A stretch of 64,000 nucleotides of DNA, from the NCBI GenBank assembly GCA_950295325.1, contig OX485809.1, positions 9,918,001-9,982,000 of the forward strand. Reading direction: 5' to 3'. Positions 22,016 through 33,899 of this stretch are shown here, piece by piece (the stretch's first letter is position 1; the number at the start of each line of letters is the position of its first letter). Source of the stretch: Polytrichum commune (Eukaryota > Streptophyta > Polytrichopsida > Polytrichales > Polytrichaceae). The notes beneath the pieces are model-generated. The model saw only the letters and a list, made by a program, of their open reading frames with translations. It was not told where the DNA came from and did not search any database. The position numbers were made by a program, and so were the translations under genes.

Positions 22016-22916
22016 GAGTAGGACAGGGTTGTCCCTCTTAGTAATAGAAATATTTGCCATTTACTATTGATCAACAACCCACATTGATTGTCTTTGACCT
22101 TATTTTACAAAACGCTTGGTGTTGCTCCATATTTTATGGTATTTAGAGCCACCTACACTATTTGCGAAGGGCCTAAACTAGATGCCTAGAGATCTCACAG
22201 TGTCACGCCTGCTAATTGCCAACATGATTCCATTCGTCAAAATTAATAACTTCTTTCAAGTGAAAAAATGTTTGCATTATGACAATTAGAGTAGCACATT
22301 GGGATACTCTAGATGACAGTCGTGCGTTTTAGTATGCAAGGGGAAAATATTCTTGAGTATACTAATGGCAAGTGTCATTTGTGTATAATTTAGTCAACTT
22401 GTAGACCATTGTGTAACAAAGTCATGCACCTCATAACACTATTGAACATACTCATGCCAAGATATTAATACGCGCACTTGAACGTCAAGTGTCATGAGGT
22501 GACACTTATGGTGAAATTGTTAATCATTAGTGTGTTCTAGCATTCGCCTCAAAATAGGGTAAGTGACACTATTACACATGTGACACCAAACACCATAAAC
22601 GGTGTAGTACAAGAGTAGCTTTATCTAAATGCATAAAATCTTCGGATGCATGAAGCTGCAAAGCAAGCAAACAAATGTGCACCATTGAAACGAGAGGTCA
22701 ACGTGATTGACAGAAAATCACTCCTGGAATGGAAATATAAAAACACATACTATCTAAATGTGTCAATCCTCCAAGTCTAGGTGCTTTGATCCCTTCTTGA
22801 AAATTTGGCCTACCCACGGTTTGCACAACAATGTCCTCATTCTTGAATTTAGTGGTGCAATGGTTCAAGCTCATCACGTGGACCCAAAATCATTCAACTC
22901 TTCCTTGTATGAGCAG
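22016..22916. other. Intergenic DNA, no gene seen
   Basis: Short frames only and no recognised repeat, apart from loose ACACTATT motifs. Confidence 0.4.
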
Positions 22917-23530
22917 GTTTATATCTATGTTCGGGGAAAACCGACGGCTAGTTCATTATCAGCCGATGGATTTCCCCTCATGGCCGGTCCAAATTTCCAA
23001 CCATCGGATGGTAATCCGACTGGAATTTCAATCCTCCGGCAATTAGCCAATGGACCAGAAAATGTCCTGGAAATGTAGCCGATTCTTCTTGTGAGTTACT
23101 GGATTTCAGCCGGAAGCATCCAGAGAGCTATTTGTCTAGGGCATTTGATGATGCACCTGAGGAAGTACCCTAAACCTTAAACTTTTTGAATTATGCAACC
23201 TTTCCATGACCAAATCCAATTGCTTCTATGAAGAATTGGGGGACCCTTGGCCTTCAAGCAGTGAAGGCATTACTAGGTTCAAATTTAAAGTTTTGAACAT
23301 GCCTTTCTTTTCACTTATTCAAGATTTTGTACTAAGAAATGATTTCTAATAAATTTTCATACATTTTTTAAACAATTAGTGCTGAAATGAATTCCATTTA
23401 ATTGGATATTGGCCAATGAAAATATGAAAATATAGGCAATTGGCTGATTGATTTTACAAAAGACCGGCTCTTGCCGATGTAAATTGGAAAAAATCCAACC
23501 CTTCGTAGCAACTACCGGCAATTAGCCACT
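22917..23530 (+). other. Segment enriched in CCGG, CCGAT and CCGAC motifs
   Basis: Within AT-rich DNA the motifs CCGACGG, GCCGATGG, GGCCGG, CATCGGATGG, ATCCGAC, CTCCGGCAATTAGCC, AGCCGG, ACCGGCTC and TACCGGCAATTAGCC cluster together. CCGGCAATTAGCCA occurs twice (23035 and 23515). Evenly scattered CCG palindromes recall both the R2 repeat and the 37-41 kb element, suggesting a remnant of a related element. The 106-codon plus-strand frame across it starts within such sequence and is not a convincing gene. Confidence 0.4.
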
Positions 23531-23569
23531 AAGGCTTCAAAAACTTCCCAAACTCTGGTTTATATATTG

Positions 23570-24845
23570 GGATCTTGGCTAGAAAGGATACACTATCCAG
23601 TATGAGTCCCATAGAGGATTGCTAAAAACCGAATCATGGTGCACAAGTTGATCACGAATGCTAGGGCAAGCATCAGTTTGGCAAGAGCATTCCATTTGAG
23701 TCTAGAATAGAATGAAGTCCTGCCACTGGGAGCTACTGTAGTTTGCTAAATCTGAACAATTGATGAGCAAATCAAATTCCCCAGTCTCTTGTGAAGAGCC
23801 CCAAGAAGCCTGAAAGAGAAGACACTTGGGAGTCCTTGACGATGTTAGTGACAGTTCCTACATTAGAGTTGCACTGAAGTACTGCAGTGGCACTTGGGTC
23901 ACAGCGATCACTAAACAGAAGCTTTACTCCTGGGCTTACTCCTCACTCTTTAACATGAATGAAGTATATTATCTTCAAACCTTGTCTCCTATTATAGATG
24001 GACACCAAACAGAAAAGAACTTCCACCATCAGGAGACTAATATAATGAGATGAACGTAACCATAACTTGGTTGTGTCCCAAATCATGGGACAGAGGCATT
24101 GTGGAGACTGTCTTTGAGTGGAAATGGGGCCCATGTAATGCATGTGAGAACTTAATGGATAGAGTTTGGTGAAGCTCAATGCAAGCTCGGTGAGAATTTC
24201 CAGTTTAAAATGGAAAGAGCGAAGTAATTCAAAATAATTACTTTTCAAATGTCATTTCAGGATAGAGCCTCTCGTGGCCAAGACACATTCCCTTCTTCAT
24301 GTTATGAGCAGAGTAAGTTATCGCAGCTTGAAGAATGTTGAACACCTCATGTGGACATTATTCCTGCAAAAGCTAGAGGGAGCAGAAATTTGACTCTCTT
24401 TTGTGAAGACTACTGTACTAACCTTCTTTGCAATTCGAGGTGAGCCATAGAAGGTTTAAGTTTGGGTTGCAATGCCACCCTCCTTTCACCCTACCTTCCA
24501 ACTTCTTAGAGCTGAAACCCCGGTCAGAGACAATCAACTTGAGTCCATGAATCCACTCAAATATGTGTGCTACTTCCAACAGAACCCCACATTCAGGTAG
24601 AAATTCCGGACATCAAAACACCAATCGACGCACAGATGTGAAGACAAAACTTAAAATCAGGCTGCACAGAAGTTCAGTCTTTTTTCAATTCTCCAAAACA
24701 CACACACAGTCCATGCGTCAAACGGTTCAAAGATCCTTGTCGGAAGGAGGAGAGAAGCCCCAATTTTGTACCCAACCTCTCTGTGCCCAATTCGTCTCTT
24801 CTCTAACAGTTTCTTCTTCCTCTTGTTCCTCTTCTTGTTGAGAAA
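23570..24845. other. Gene-like composition, possible gene fragment
   Basis: Higher complexity and less AT-rich than the flanks. On the minus strand a TCTTCTCTTTCAGGC string (about 23806-23822) looks like a splice acceptor and adjoins short open frames. A Glu/Lys-rich frame lies at about 24780-24840. No complete model or recognised domain could be assembled, so this may be a pseudogene fragment or captured exon. Confidence 0.25.
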
Positions 24846-25179
24846 TGATAGTTGGTTAGTAGGCTATGATGGTCTTTGTACATCTCGACACCAGGGAGGG
24901 GTTGAAAACACCTTAATCGTACATTGAATCATTGGCAATGGGGGTTGCAATATACACTCAACGTTGAATGCGGGATGAACAAATGCGTTTATGTATCAAT
25001 CACGGAAAAAATTCAAAATTCTAGTTGTAAATGATACAAGGCTCTCTTGTTTTGGCAAGTATGCATTGATGGCAATACTTGAATTGAAATCGTCTGAAAA
25101 CAATAAAGTTGAATCATCGATGTGGTGAGTCATTTAGCACCATCATGAATCAGTGATCTCATATTTTTGTATATATTTA

Positions 25180-25345
25180 CTGATAAATGCAATCCTCAAG
25201 TTGCATGGACATTGAATCAATACCCTCATGTTTTTGTATATATTCAATATTGATACAACCTTCAAGTTGCATAGACATTGAAGAGTCAATACTCTCATGT
25301 TTTGGTATAAAGTCAATATAGAAACAAATTCTTCTGATTAAAATT
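25180..25345 (+). repeat. ~75-bp tandem duplication
   Basis: The units contain CAAGTTGCAT then GACATTGAA and TCAATAC then CTCATGTTTT followed by GTATA. Two clear copies start at about 25195 and 25262, with a partial unit on either side (CTCATATTTTTGTATATAT at 25157). Confidence 0.65.
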
Positions 25346-25784
25346 CCAAGTCTCATAAGGTAGATTCTGTGCAATAAGTGTAAGTGCTATGAGTTGAGCA
25401 TTCAAGATACCTTAGAACCATTATCCACTAAATTATTTCAGTGCAGTTCTCAAAGCTGAGAGATGGAGCTGCTATTCATATGCTCCAACTTGCGAAAAAC
25501 AAAACTGAGAATCTTGAGAGCAGGGGACTTGCAACCCATAAGGTGCTACCATGAAACAATCAGTGATTGCAGTATGTATAGAAAGCACAAAGAAACATCA
25601 GGCTTCTCCTGCTTATTGGAGGAACATACACCGCACAGCTTGCTTCACATTACCTTGCTGATCATGTCTAATCTCAGGGTTTAGCATCTTCATTCTTCAC
25701 CATAACTTTGATCAGATTCCACCACAAAATAATTTTATGCATTCCTGTTCATATTCTTACAATATATATCTTCCTTCTTGGAGT

Positions 25785-25940
25785 CATAACATTATTCAGA
25801 TTATTCAGATCCATAATAGTGTTTTGTGGGATTGACAATATTCTGCAGAATATTCCTCACATTCAGTCCGAATGTGAAGAATATTCTGCAGAATACTATC
25901 AGTCGCACATAGCACTATCATGGATCTGAATAATGTTATG
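25785..25940. mobile_element. 156-bp palindromic MITE, copy 2
   Basis: Same family as 13232-13378: ends CATAACATTATTCAGAT and GATCTGAATAATGTTATG around CATTCAGTCCGAATGTG. This copy carries a small internal duplication of ATTATTCAGAT near its left end. The self-complementary frames on both strands are artefacts of the palindrome. Confidence 0.75.
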
Positions 25941-26139
25941 GTCCTGGCATCACAACTTAAAGTATTTTCAAGGCGAGAATACCTTACATTTGTGACTTGT
26001 TGCACTAGAGACGACACATACCACAATCTACTAGACAATGGAAGAGGTGGTGGTGGTGGCCATCAACCCATTGTTCTCCACCGTTCTTGTCTACAAAGTA
26101 AAAAGAGTTTTCAAAGAAAAAGGACCACATGTCAAAGAT

Positions 26140-26151
26140 CCCCCCCCCCCC
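26140..26151. repeat. 12-base C homopolymer
   Basis: One of at least eight G or C runs of 10 or more bases in an otherwise AT-rich window. Confidence 0.9.
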
Positions 26152-26262
26152 TGCCGCGGGCGTGAAAACATGTGCAAAAACAAAAGGTAGAAAGGGGTGA
26201 GCCTGGTGAGGGGACATTCCATGGGGTGCATCTGGTTGCCTAGGTTAGGGGCGTTGGGGTGA

Positions 26263-26455
26263 CCTGGGATATTAATGTATATGCACAGGTGCAATGTGTC
26301 GGGAGGGCACGGGTCCAAGCATTAAGACAACATGCTAGTGGTGGGGGTGGTGGTGAGATCATTGCCTTGCTGCTCCAAAAATGGTGGGCCGTCGATGGCG
26401 GCATGTTGGCTCGGGACACTAATTCATATGCACAAGTGCAACATGCTGAGACAAC
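26263..26455 (+). repeat. Short direct repeat (~45 bp, ~145 bp apart)
   Basis: GGGATATTAATGTATATGCACAGGTGCAA is echoed by GGGACACTAATTCATATGCACAAGTGCAA, each followed by a GACAACATG block. This is an old local duplication. Confidence 0.55.
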
Positions 26456-26636
26456 ATGGGTTTGTACTAGTGTCTATACAAACAACCATGGTTAAATGCA
26501 ACATCCTCGTGCTTAAGAGTGAGTGTGCATAGAGTTCTTAAGTTGTGGTTTCATGTTCCTTTCTTCTTTATTTCAGGACTCCATGTTAGGAATGCATTGA
26601 ATCTACACCCCGATACTACACTAATACGCTAATATT

Positions 26637-26945
26637 GTGGGCCACAATAATTTTCTAGAGCTTATGTTACTTCTCATGATGAGAATTAGTGTGGGCCACA
26701 TAAATTTTCTACCTACGCTAATTTTCAAGTAGAAAATTAGCATGGGGCACAATACTTGTTTTTCTAGAAATACGATGTGGATGATTAATTGTCTTTGTGC
26801 TACTTTTGAAATACGATGACTATTTTGTATTATGTAAGATATTGGTTGGAAGTCTTCACGAATACTTAGCGGAAGACCCAGGGTCTTGGGCCCATGTTAA
26901 TTCACCTCGACTAGAAAATTAGTGTGGCCCACATTAAATATTTTC
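26637..26945. repeat. Recurrent GTGGGCCACA-AATTTTCT motif
   Basis: Copies lie at 26637, 26691 and 26921, with a weaker one near 26740, mixed with complementary AGAAAATTAG strings. Spacing and inversion suggest collapsed ends of a small inverted-repeat element. Confidence 0.5.
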
Positions 26946-27494
26946 ACACTAACTTTCCACCCATACTAATAGGAGCATGTCAGTGTACCTTTGTGATGTT
27001 CGGTCATGCTCACTGTAGGTTCAACATTGAAGTCTTAAAAACTTGCAAAAACAAAAACGGAGAATTTATCTTACACAACACGAAGATGCAAAGACACACC
27101 ACTTTGTCTCGTACATTACCGCACAAAATCCATTTCTTGCTTAGGATGGAATCCACTCTTCCCCTACATAACGATTGCTCATTGACAAGCATGAGGGTTA
27201 TCAAAAGTCGACACAATTTTGCATCCATGGAGGTACAATATCATCCATAATGCCCAAATTCTATCCTTGAGCTGATCAGTTATGACTAATACCGAGCTCA
27301 AGTTGATGCAATATCATCCACTCTCCTCTCGTTGGTTATCTAGTTGACAAACCTTATTACATCAACATAATGAATGCAGGCAGAGACACTTAAGAGATAC
27401 ATTAGTCAGAGGCAGTGCCCGGGAAGTTTTTGGGCATATATAGTCAATCAAGGTCCTAGTGATTCTAAATCCAATTGGTTACCAGAGCCCTACA
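26946..27494. other. Intergenic DNA, no gene seen
   Basis: Short overlapping frames only. Nothing recognised. Confidence 0.4.
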
Positions 27495-27800
27495 TTGGGT
27501 GCCCATACCCATGCCCATGCCCATGGGTTTTGGGTGGGCATGGGTGCAATATTATTGTTTATGGGTGGGCATGGCTGCGATATTATTGTTCATGGGTGGG
27601 CATGGGTGCAATATTATAATGGGTGGGCATGGGTGGGGCACAATTACACAATTACACAAGACCCATTACACAATTACACAATACACATTACACAATTTTT
27701 GAATACATGGGCGCAATTTGAATAGCATGGGTGGGCATGGGTGCGCACATGTCATGCTATGGGTGGGCATGGGTGGGCATGGGTGGGCATAGGTCGATGC
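27495..27800 (+). repeat. GGGTGGGCATGGGTGCAATATTATTGT minisatellite
   Basis: A core GGGTGGGCATGGGTG recurs many times, first with CAATATTATTGTTTAT or CGATATTATTGTTCAT spacers, then after an ACACAATTAC stretch as GGGTGGGCAT back-to-back. The left edge is the complementary CCCATGCCCATG. Frames through it encode repetitive Gly/Trp/His peptides and are not genes. Confidence 0.85.
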
Positions 27801-27844
27801 TGATGGGCATGGTCTGGGTATGGGTGCAATCAGAAAGGAAAATG

Positions 27845-28347
27845 TTGGGCTCTGTTGGTTACATGTTCACATCTTCCGATTTTTCTTTCATTCATTTGAG
27901 GTATATTCTTCTCTAGATTCCTCTAAAATGATCTGTAATTCTCCTGAAGTCTCCAACTTCAACCGGTTATTTCTCAAACTCCACTGGTTATATCATCTGT
28001 AACTAACTGCCGGTTCTACCCAGACATAACTTAGGTTGCAACGTTTTCAAGTCACGGTTTAGGGGCTTTCTCATAATGGAAAATCAAGGACATGAAAAGA
28101 AAAGATGTCCTCCGTTTACTGTTATGAAAACGGGCCTCTCAGAGTTGTATTTTTGTGCTATATAACATGCGGGCGATTGTCTGGCCCTTTCACAGTTTAT
28201 TGAAGGATAATCACATCCGAGGAAAAAGTATATTAAAGAAAAAGAGAGCGAAGACTTGATTTTGAGGTTCTTTTTGTAACTGTTACGTTGTATTTTGGTT
28301 CCTAATATATTGTTCTTGCGGGGTGTTATATGGGTTTCACACACACA
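27845..28347 (+). mobile_element. R2 repeat copy 2 joined to an LTR-like promoter segment
   Basis: 27845-28016 matches the R2 repeats at 5.3 and 54.2 kb. The sequence continues to a TATATAAC box at 28159-28166, then about 180 bp of leader-like sequence ending TGGGTTTCACACA. A promoter inside a repeat that ends CA suggests a solo LTR or LTR fragment. I could not define the TG start or a target duplication. Confidence 0.4.
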
Positions 28348-29483
28348 CACATTAGCACAATATGTGTTGTCTCAAACTACACCGATTATCCCGACTAGTG
28401 CGTGTGGCACTAACTCTTGAAATACACACTATTTTGCCAAGTCTCAATTAGTGAGAGCTGGTTTTTTTACTGAGTGGTACTAAATTCATGATTACATGCT
28501 TTATTTACAAACATTTCAAGAAAATTAATACGTGCTCTAAGGTGCTTGTAGAGTGATAAGAAAAACTCATATCCAAACAAATGCTTGTTAGTGAATAGTG
28601 CGTGTACGAATAGTGTCGGTATTTTTAGTGAATAGTGTTGATATGAATAACATTTTTAGCAGATAGTGTTGAGGTGAACATTGCTTCATAGATCTTTTGG
28701 TGGCACTAATTTCATAGCGTAAGGAATTTAGTATCACCTTCACTAATTTCCCACATGCACTATTATCCTTCCCTCACTAATTGGGATAACCTGTGTAATC
28801 ATGCTATGTGAGGCATAAGCATTAGTTTTCAAAAGAACTCCTCAATAGCTACAGCTTATGGCTTTCTCTATTTTACTTACAAGTCTAAATTGACAACGAG
28901 TATTTTCTTTACTCTATTCTTATGGTTTTAAGGTTGGTCAAAGTTCTCCATCATCACTCTAAGGGCCACTTTACACACAAGACTGAGAGCCCGTGACCAT
29001 TACACTTCAAGCACTCTCATTGGTGGAAAAGGCTGAGCTGGTCCAAGTTCGCTTCACACTACGCTTGAGGGACCAACGGAGTATGTGAATGCAAGATGGA
29101 TGTACAAGTCCACATGGATTCCTACAAGGCCTCAAATGGATCATGTTTCATGGTCACTTGGACTAGCTTCAAAAACCACCTCTTGGAGGTAGGCCTAACA
29201 CAAAACTAAGAGATCGACCATGACACTCTGAATGCTCACAACAGGTGATTTATTCTATTTTATCATATGACTTCCCACTACACTTCAGGATCTATGACCA
29301 CACTACATGATTGTGGAGGTGCCTTGGGACGGCCTTTGGACACTTTCTTTTGAAGGTGCTCATGTTAAATTACCTTTCACATATCTCTCTTAACACTCAT
29401 GTAACATATTGGCCTCCATATGTTATTAGAACTGTTTATTTTCTCAAACCTATATTGGCTCTTTGAGACTCCTTTAAATATGC
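28348..29483. other. Intergenic DNA with a possible Harbinger-type end
   Basis: No gene was seen. At about 28968 the sequence TAAGGGCCACTTTACACA resembles the left end of the MITE at 6247 (GGGCCGCTTTACACC), but no matching right end was found. Degenerate GTGAATAGTG units occur at 28590-28690. Confidence 0.4.
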
Positions 29484-30295
29484 TTGCCTTTACATACATA
29501 TGAGTGGCCTTTAGTACCTCTTTTGGCTACTTATATTATCTATTTGGATGCCAAAAGTTACCTCTTTTGAATGCCTTGAAATTTGGTTACCTTTGGATAC
29601 TTAGTGGCCTAAGTTATCACTTTTGACTATTGCTGCTACCTCTTCAGCATATCTTTAGTATCTCTTGCCGTTGGCTATAATTAATCTTCTGTAATTCTAG
29701 ACTTTTGATGAGTTAAAAAAAATAAGGAATCAATTTTTGAAAATGTCAACATTGGTGCTTCAATTGTTGTTATTTATACTCACCATAAAGTCATTATGTA
29801 GGTGGTTGCATATAAAAAGATCTTGGACATGGTGTGTAGAGATTTGGCACCACAGTGGAGATATTAAAGCAAACATGCAACAATGGTGCAGTCTAGAAAT
29901 ACCTACATACCAGCTCCGTATTTGAAAACCCGTGTTATATGCAATTTGTTACCTTCATTGCATCATTTAGGGTTGAGTTATCCATATCCATATAAAAAGG
30001 TATCTTCCACTAAAAAGTACAAAAATGAGGTTAACAAAATGCATGTAGAAAAGGTGTTCACATATAGCCAAAGGTTTTTTTAAATAAATAAATAAATGGT
30101 ATCCAAAAGAAGTAGCACCAATTGTCAAAAATTAAAAAAATTAAAAATTTTCGAAGTGATAACATATGCCGCATACTTATCCAAAGATAGCCAATTTCAA
30201 AGGCATCCATAAGAGGTAACATTTGGTGCTCAAAGAGGTAACATAAGTAAGTAACAAAATTGATTCTAAAGGCCACATATATAAAAGTGAGGGTA
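29484..30295. repeat. Degenerate long inverted repeat (arms ~200 bp, spacer ~400 bp)
   Basis: The left arm (29484-29680) and the reverse complement of 30080-30295 share, in order, TATG then GTGGCCTTTAG, TTACCTCTT then GGATGCC or GAATGCC, TTGAAATT then GG, TTTGGATA and GTTATCACTT. The copies are clearly diverged. This is probably an old foldback transposon. Outer sequences (TTTCACATATCTCTCTTAA at 29373 and inverted at about 31750-31770) hint at a larger structure later expanded by insertion. Confidence 0.55.
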
Positions 30296-30534
30296 CACAA
30301 ATTTTAGGGGTATTTAAAATCATATTTTGGAATAGATGATACACTCAAAACTATGTAATATCAACCTCCTCAATGTCATTCTTTCTATTACATCCCGAAA
30401 CCCTAGACAACAAATTTTCTCAGTTTAAATCTCACTTCTTGTTGTCACATTTTCCTCCCATATATCACGGCTTTTGACTTTAAAATAAACCACCAAAGAA
30501 TTCAAATCACACATTTGCATGCATCACGTGTTCA

Positions 30535-30705
30535 CCATTGTAATTATTGTCATCATGCATGTTGACCTTGTGTTACTCCATAATTGTAGATGCGACATTG
30601 ATTCTCTTTTAATGTCATGCATCCATGTTAACACCACAAAACTCCTTAGTATCATGGCACTTTGGTTGCCACATGCATGATATTACAAAGCTTAGAGTGT
30701 ATAAA
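30535..30705 (+). repeat. Dispersed repeat family R1, copy 2
   Basis: Matches copy 1 (21887) and inverted copy 3 (55736), including ATTGATTCTCTTTTA then CATGCATCCATGTTAACAC, CTCCTTA and ACTTTGGTTGCCACA. It lies just right of the inverted repeat at 29.5-30.3 kb. Confidence 0.65.
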
Positions 30706-31979
30706 TAACAAAAAGAGGTCATGCAAAAGAAATCACATGCAAGAAATTTCAAAAGTTATTTACAAGAGGTATATATTTAAAATCAACCAATTTTGATAAC
30801 TTGTGTAGGCCAAGATGCAACCCTCAGTAGGTCACTTAGTGCAATTTAAAAACGATGTGCAACCTAATATAGGGAGGATTAAATGCATTCGACATAAAAT
30901 TTATAAAAGACTTTCACATAATTTAGGGACTATGAAATGTGTATAAATCTCATTACAAGTAAGGTAGATAAACTTTAACTATGGACCAATAAAAAATTAA
31001 CAATATAGGGGTTCAAGAAATGGACCTTAGGTAGAGTAGGCTTAGTTTTGTACACATGCTTCACGATATTTGGATGAAGATTGCAACATCATATGTCCAA
31101 TAGGGATGGAAATGGAATGATGCAGAGCAGTCATCCAAGTTTATCACCAAATGCAATATATAGGTTGACAACACATTGTGGCTTGGGGCTAGATTGCCAT
31201 GGAGTGGGTGTTGTGTTTATGAACATATGATCACTCTTGTTGTGTTTCCACCCTAAGTTTTCTTTTGTAATGCATGATGTTAATGTCATTAAACCCTAAA
31301 ATTGCAAACTTGTAAATAGTTTTTAAATGTGCTCAAATTTCCTTGTTGCATTTTTCATTCATATTATACTCTTGGAATGATTTGCTTCGTGTTGTCAAAG
31401 TTGTTTGTAGTATCTTCTAGAAGTGTTACGTTTGTATGGTTTTGCAATGGTATGTAGGAATCATGCCTTTTTGTTGCCATGTTTTTTTGCACCACTTTTC
31501 CAATATGTAGACTTTTTCATTATTATTTTTGAATTATATAAGGAATATAGATTGCCAAAAGATGCAATAACATTGACAATATAACTAATGGTAGGGTGGA
31601 ATAAGACATGTTATGTTAGAGAATTAAGTATTATAGGGAGATTTTAAATCATATTGTGAAGGTAAATAGCCCTCATACAAACACCACTCTACCGCACGTG
31701 ATGCACACAAATCCTATATAGTGACCTACCCGAGAATGTGACGTGGTTAAGAGAGATATGTGAAAATAAATCTAACATGAACACCTAAATTGCGTGCCTA
31801 TTAAGAACGATTACATTCATGTGGTGGTCACCTTAGTGATTTTCTAGTTTTGATATTAAACTCTTTGGGTCTTTTATTTGAGTGTAAAGAAAGTAAAGAA
31901 AATTGTAAGGGTTAATTGTTGAAATAAAGTAAGAAGCTAATGTTTTATCCCAAATAGCATGAAGTTTTAAAGTTTGAGA
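30706..31979. other. Intergenic DNA, no gene seen
   Basis: AT-rich with short frames only. Confidence 0.4.
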
Positions 31980-33645
31980 CGTTATGTATCGTATTTTGTC
32001 AAGAAAAGGCTCAAGACATGAAGATGGCAACTCTCCACGATCTGCAGGGAGAAGGCTTCACCCCAAGAACTTGATCCAAAACAACCACGCACAACAAGCC
32101 CTAGACACACATATCCCAACATAGGCGCATGCATACATGGCACTTCTTGTGTGACCACCAAACATACCAGGCAACAATTATGCACATCAAGACAAGGCAA
32201 AGCAACTCCAAATGCCAAAACATGTTAGACAAATCACAACCAAATCAACAACTTGATCAACTACCTGAGCAACTACCCTTGTCTCCTCTCAATCCTCTAC
32301 ACTCTTGCAACACACCCATGTATCTTAACCACTATCCATAGTGCTACACGCCCCCCAACTTCCTTACTCTCCCTCGACTACAACCCACTCCAAACAAAAC
32401 CGCCGCTTGTAATGGAGCACATTGCACATCTACTTCAGCATGTTGTTGCATGAACTTCTAAGACCGCACCAACTTCCAAGACTGCAACAACTCCCAAAGT
32501 TACTTCGTACACTTGCCGAACATATCCACTGCGCCATCCAAAGGTCACCTGCAACCACCACCAGGCGTGCACCATCACCAACAAACAAATGTACACCCCT
32601 CAACCCACCTCCAACCCCATCTCCTTAAATCTCCACACAATAGATTCACAAAGCAAGTTCCACAACCACAAAGCCATAGAAATCACACAAACACAAGGCA
32701 AATCCACACATGAGGCTCCACAACCACAAAGTTTTTTTTAATAAATATATAATATAATATAATATAATATAAACAAAATCATACAAACACAAAGAAAATC
32801 AACACAACACAACACATCAGAAAGGCACATGCACAAAACTCACCTCTTAAAGTGCCACTCCAGCCATTACCATCAACCCCAACAAGACCATCAATCTCAC
32901 CTCCAAACCAAAAAATTGAACCTCAACCATCAAAGCATAAGTGAACCTACGCCAAAGCAAGCAGTCCAAGTCACGCCTCGGACAGACCACTCCACACATA
33001 ACAACCCACAACAAACAATCCCCTGACAATGTACCAAAATACACTCCTCAATGCAATCACGAACTCCCCTCTGCCATGTCACAATCAATCCATCCAAATT
33101 GAGAACCATCAAGCTAAACCCATGAAAACACTACTCAATTGATACCATACAAATCTCACACAACAAGCTCACCTTAGTATCCCCATAGCACATAATACCT
33201 TCCCCAATTGTTGTTACTTTCCCACGACATCACATAAACAACATCATGCACAACCATAGTGGCAAAACTCCAACAAAAGATCCATTCTAGCACCTCATCA
33301 AAAGACCCACATCATGCACGTCAAAGCAACAAAGGCAAACCACGGTTGTCGCAACCCATGCCCTCACAAAGCAGTTGTCCAATCTAAAAATGACTAGCTC
33401 CATTCTACACATACCACAAAAATAAATATAACATGCAAAAAAAACCAACCGGAACTAATCATTTACCAAAAAAACAAAAAACAAAAAACAAACAACAAAA
33501 CCTGCCCAAATTTGACCATACCTACTATGGGGCACAACTACACCACATAGCATGTCCCACAAAGCTCCACATGTCCTACAATCCACTACAACCTCAGAGA
33601 GTCGCAAACTTTAAACAAAAACAAAAACACTCAAACCACAAACCA
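31980..33645. other. Strand-asymmetric A/C-rich tract
   Basis: For about 1.6 kb the plus strand is dominated by A and C (CACAACCACAAAG, ACACAACACAACACA, CCACC, AAACAAAAAACAAAC), with few G and T. An ATATA run (32747-32770) interrupts it. The bias ends abruptly near 33650, where the plus strand turns G/T-rich. Plus frames read Gln/Asn/His/Pro/Thr-rich and minus frames Trp/Cys/Val/Leu-rich, all broken by stops, so no gene is supported. Confidence 0.6.
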
Positions 33646-33899
33646 TGGTTTACAAGGATGCCAAATATAGTTGATGATGTTGAGACAAATTATCTTGTAT
33701 TTTGTTCATGGTGGCTATCTTTTGGTGTTGCAGTAGAGGAGGCTTTGCTTGGACTTTTTGAGTGCTTGGGTTCTGGCATTGCTGGTATAGACAATGGGGT
33801 GGCCATATGGTGTTGGTGAGAATATGATCCATAATTACTTTTATTTTCTATCATACACTTCATATTTTTTGTTCATTTAATGTTTTTACATCATTGAGA

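Noticed and set aside
22758-23078. 106-codon plus-strand frame
   Set aside because: It passes through CCG-motif-rich sequence with no recognised domain, and a second frame of similar length overlaps it.
27374-27725. Three overlapping frames of 75-88 codons
   Set aside because: They are translations of a minisatellite.
28968-29080. A third Harbinger-like MITE beginning GGGCCACTTTACAC
   Set aside because: No matching inverted right end with a TTA/TAA duplication could be found within 1.5 kb.
33433-33819. 128-codon frame at the end of the A/C-rich tract
   Set aside because: The first half is low-complexity Lys/Asn/Gln sequence from A-rich DNA. No motif was seen, although the last part may border the SWIM-like relic.
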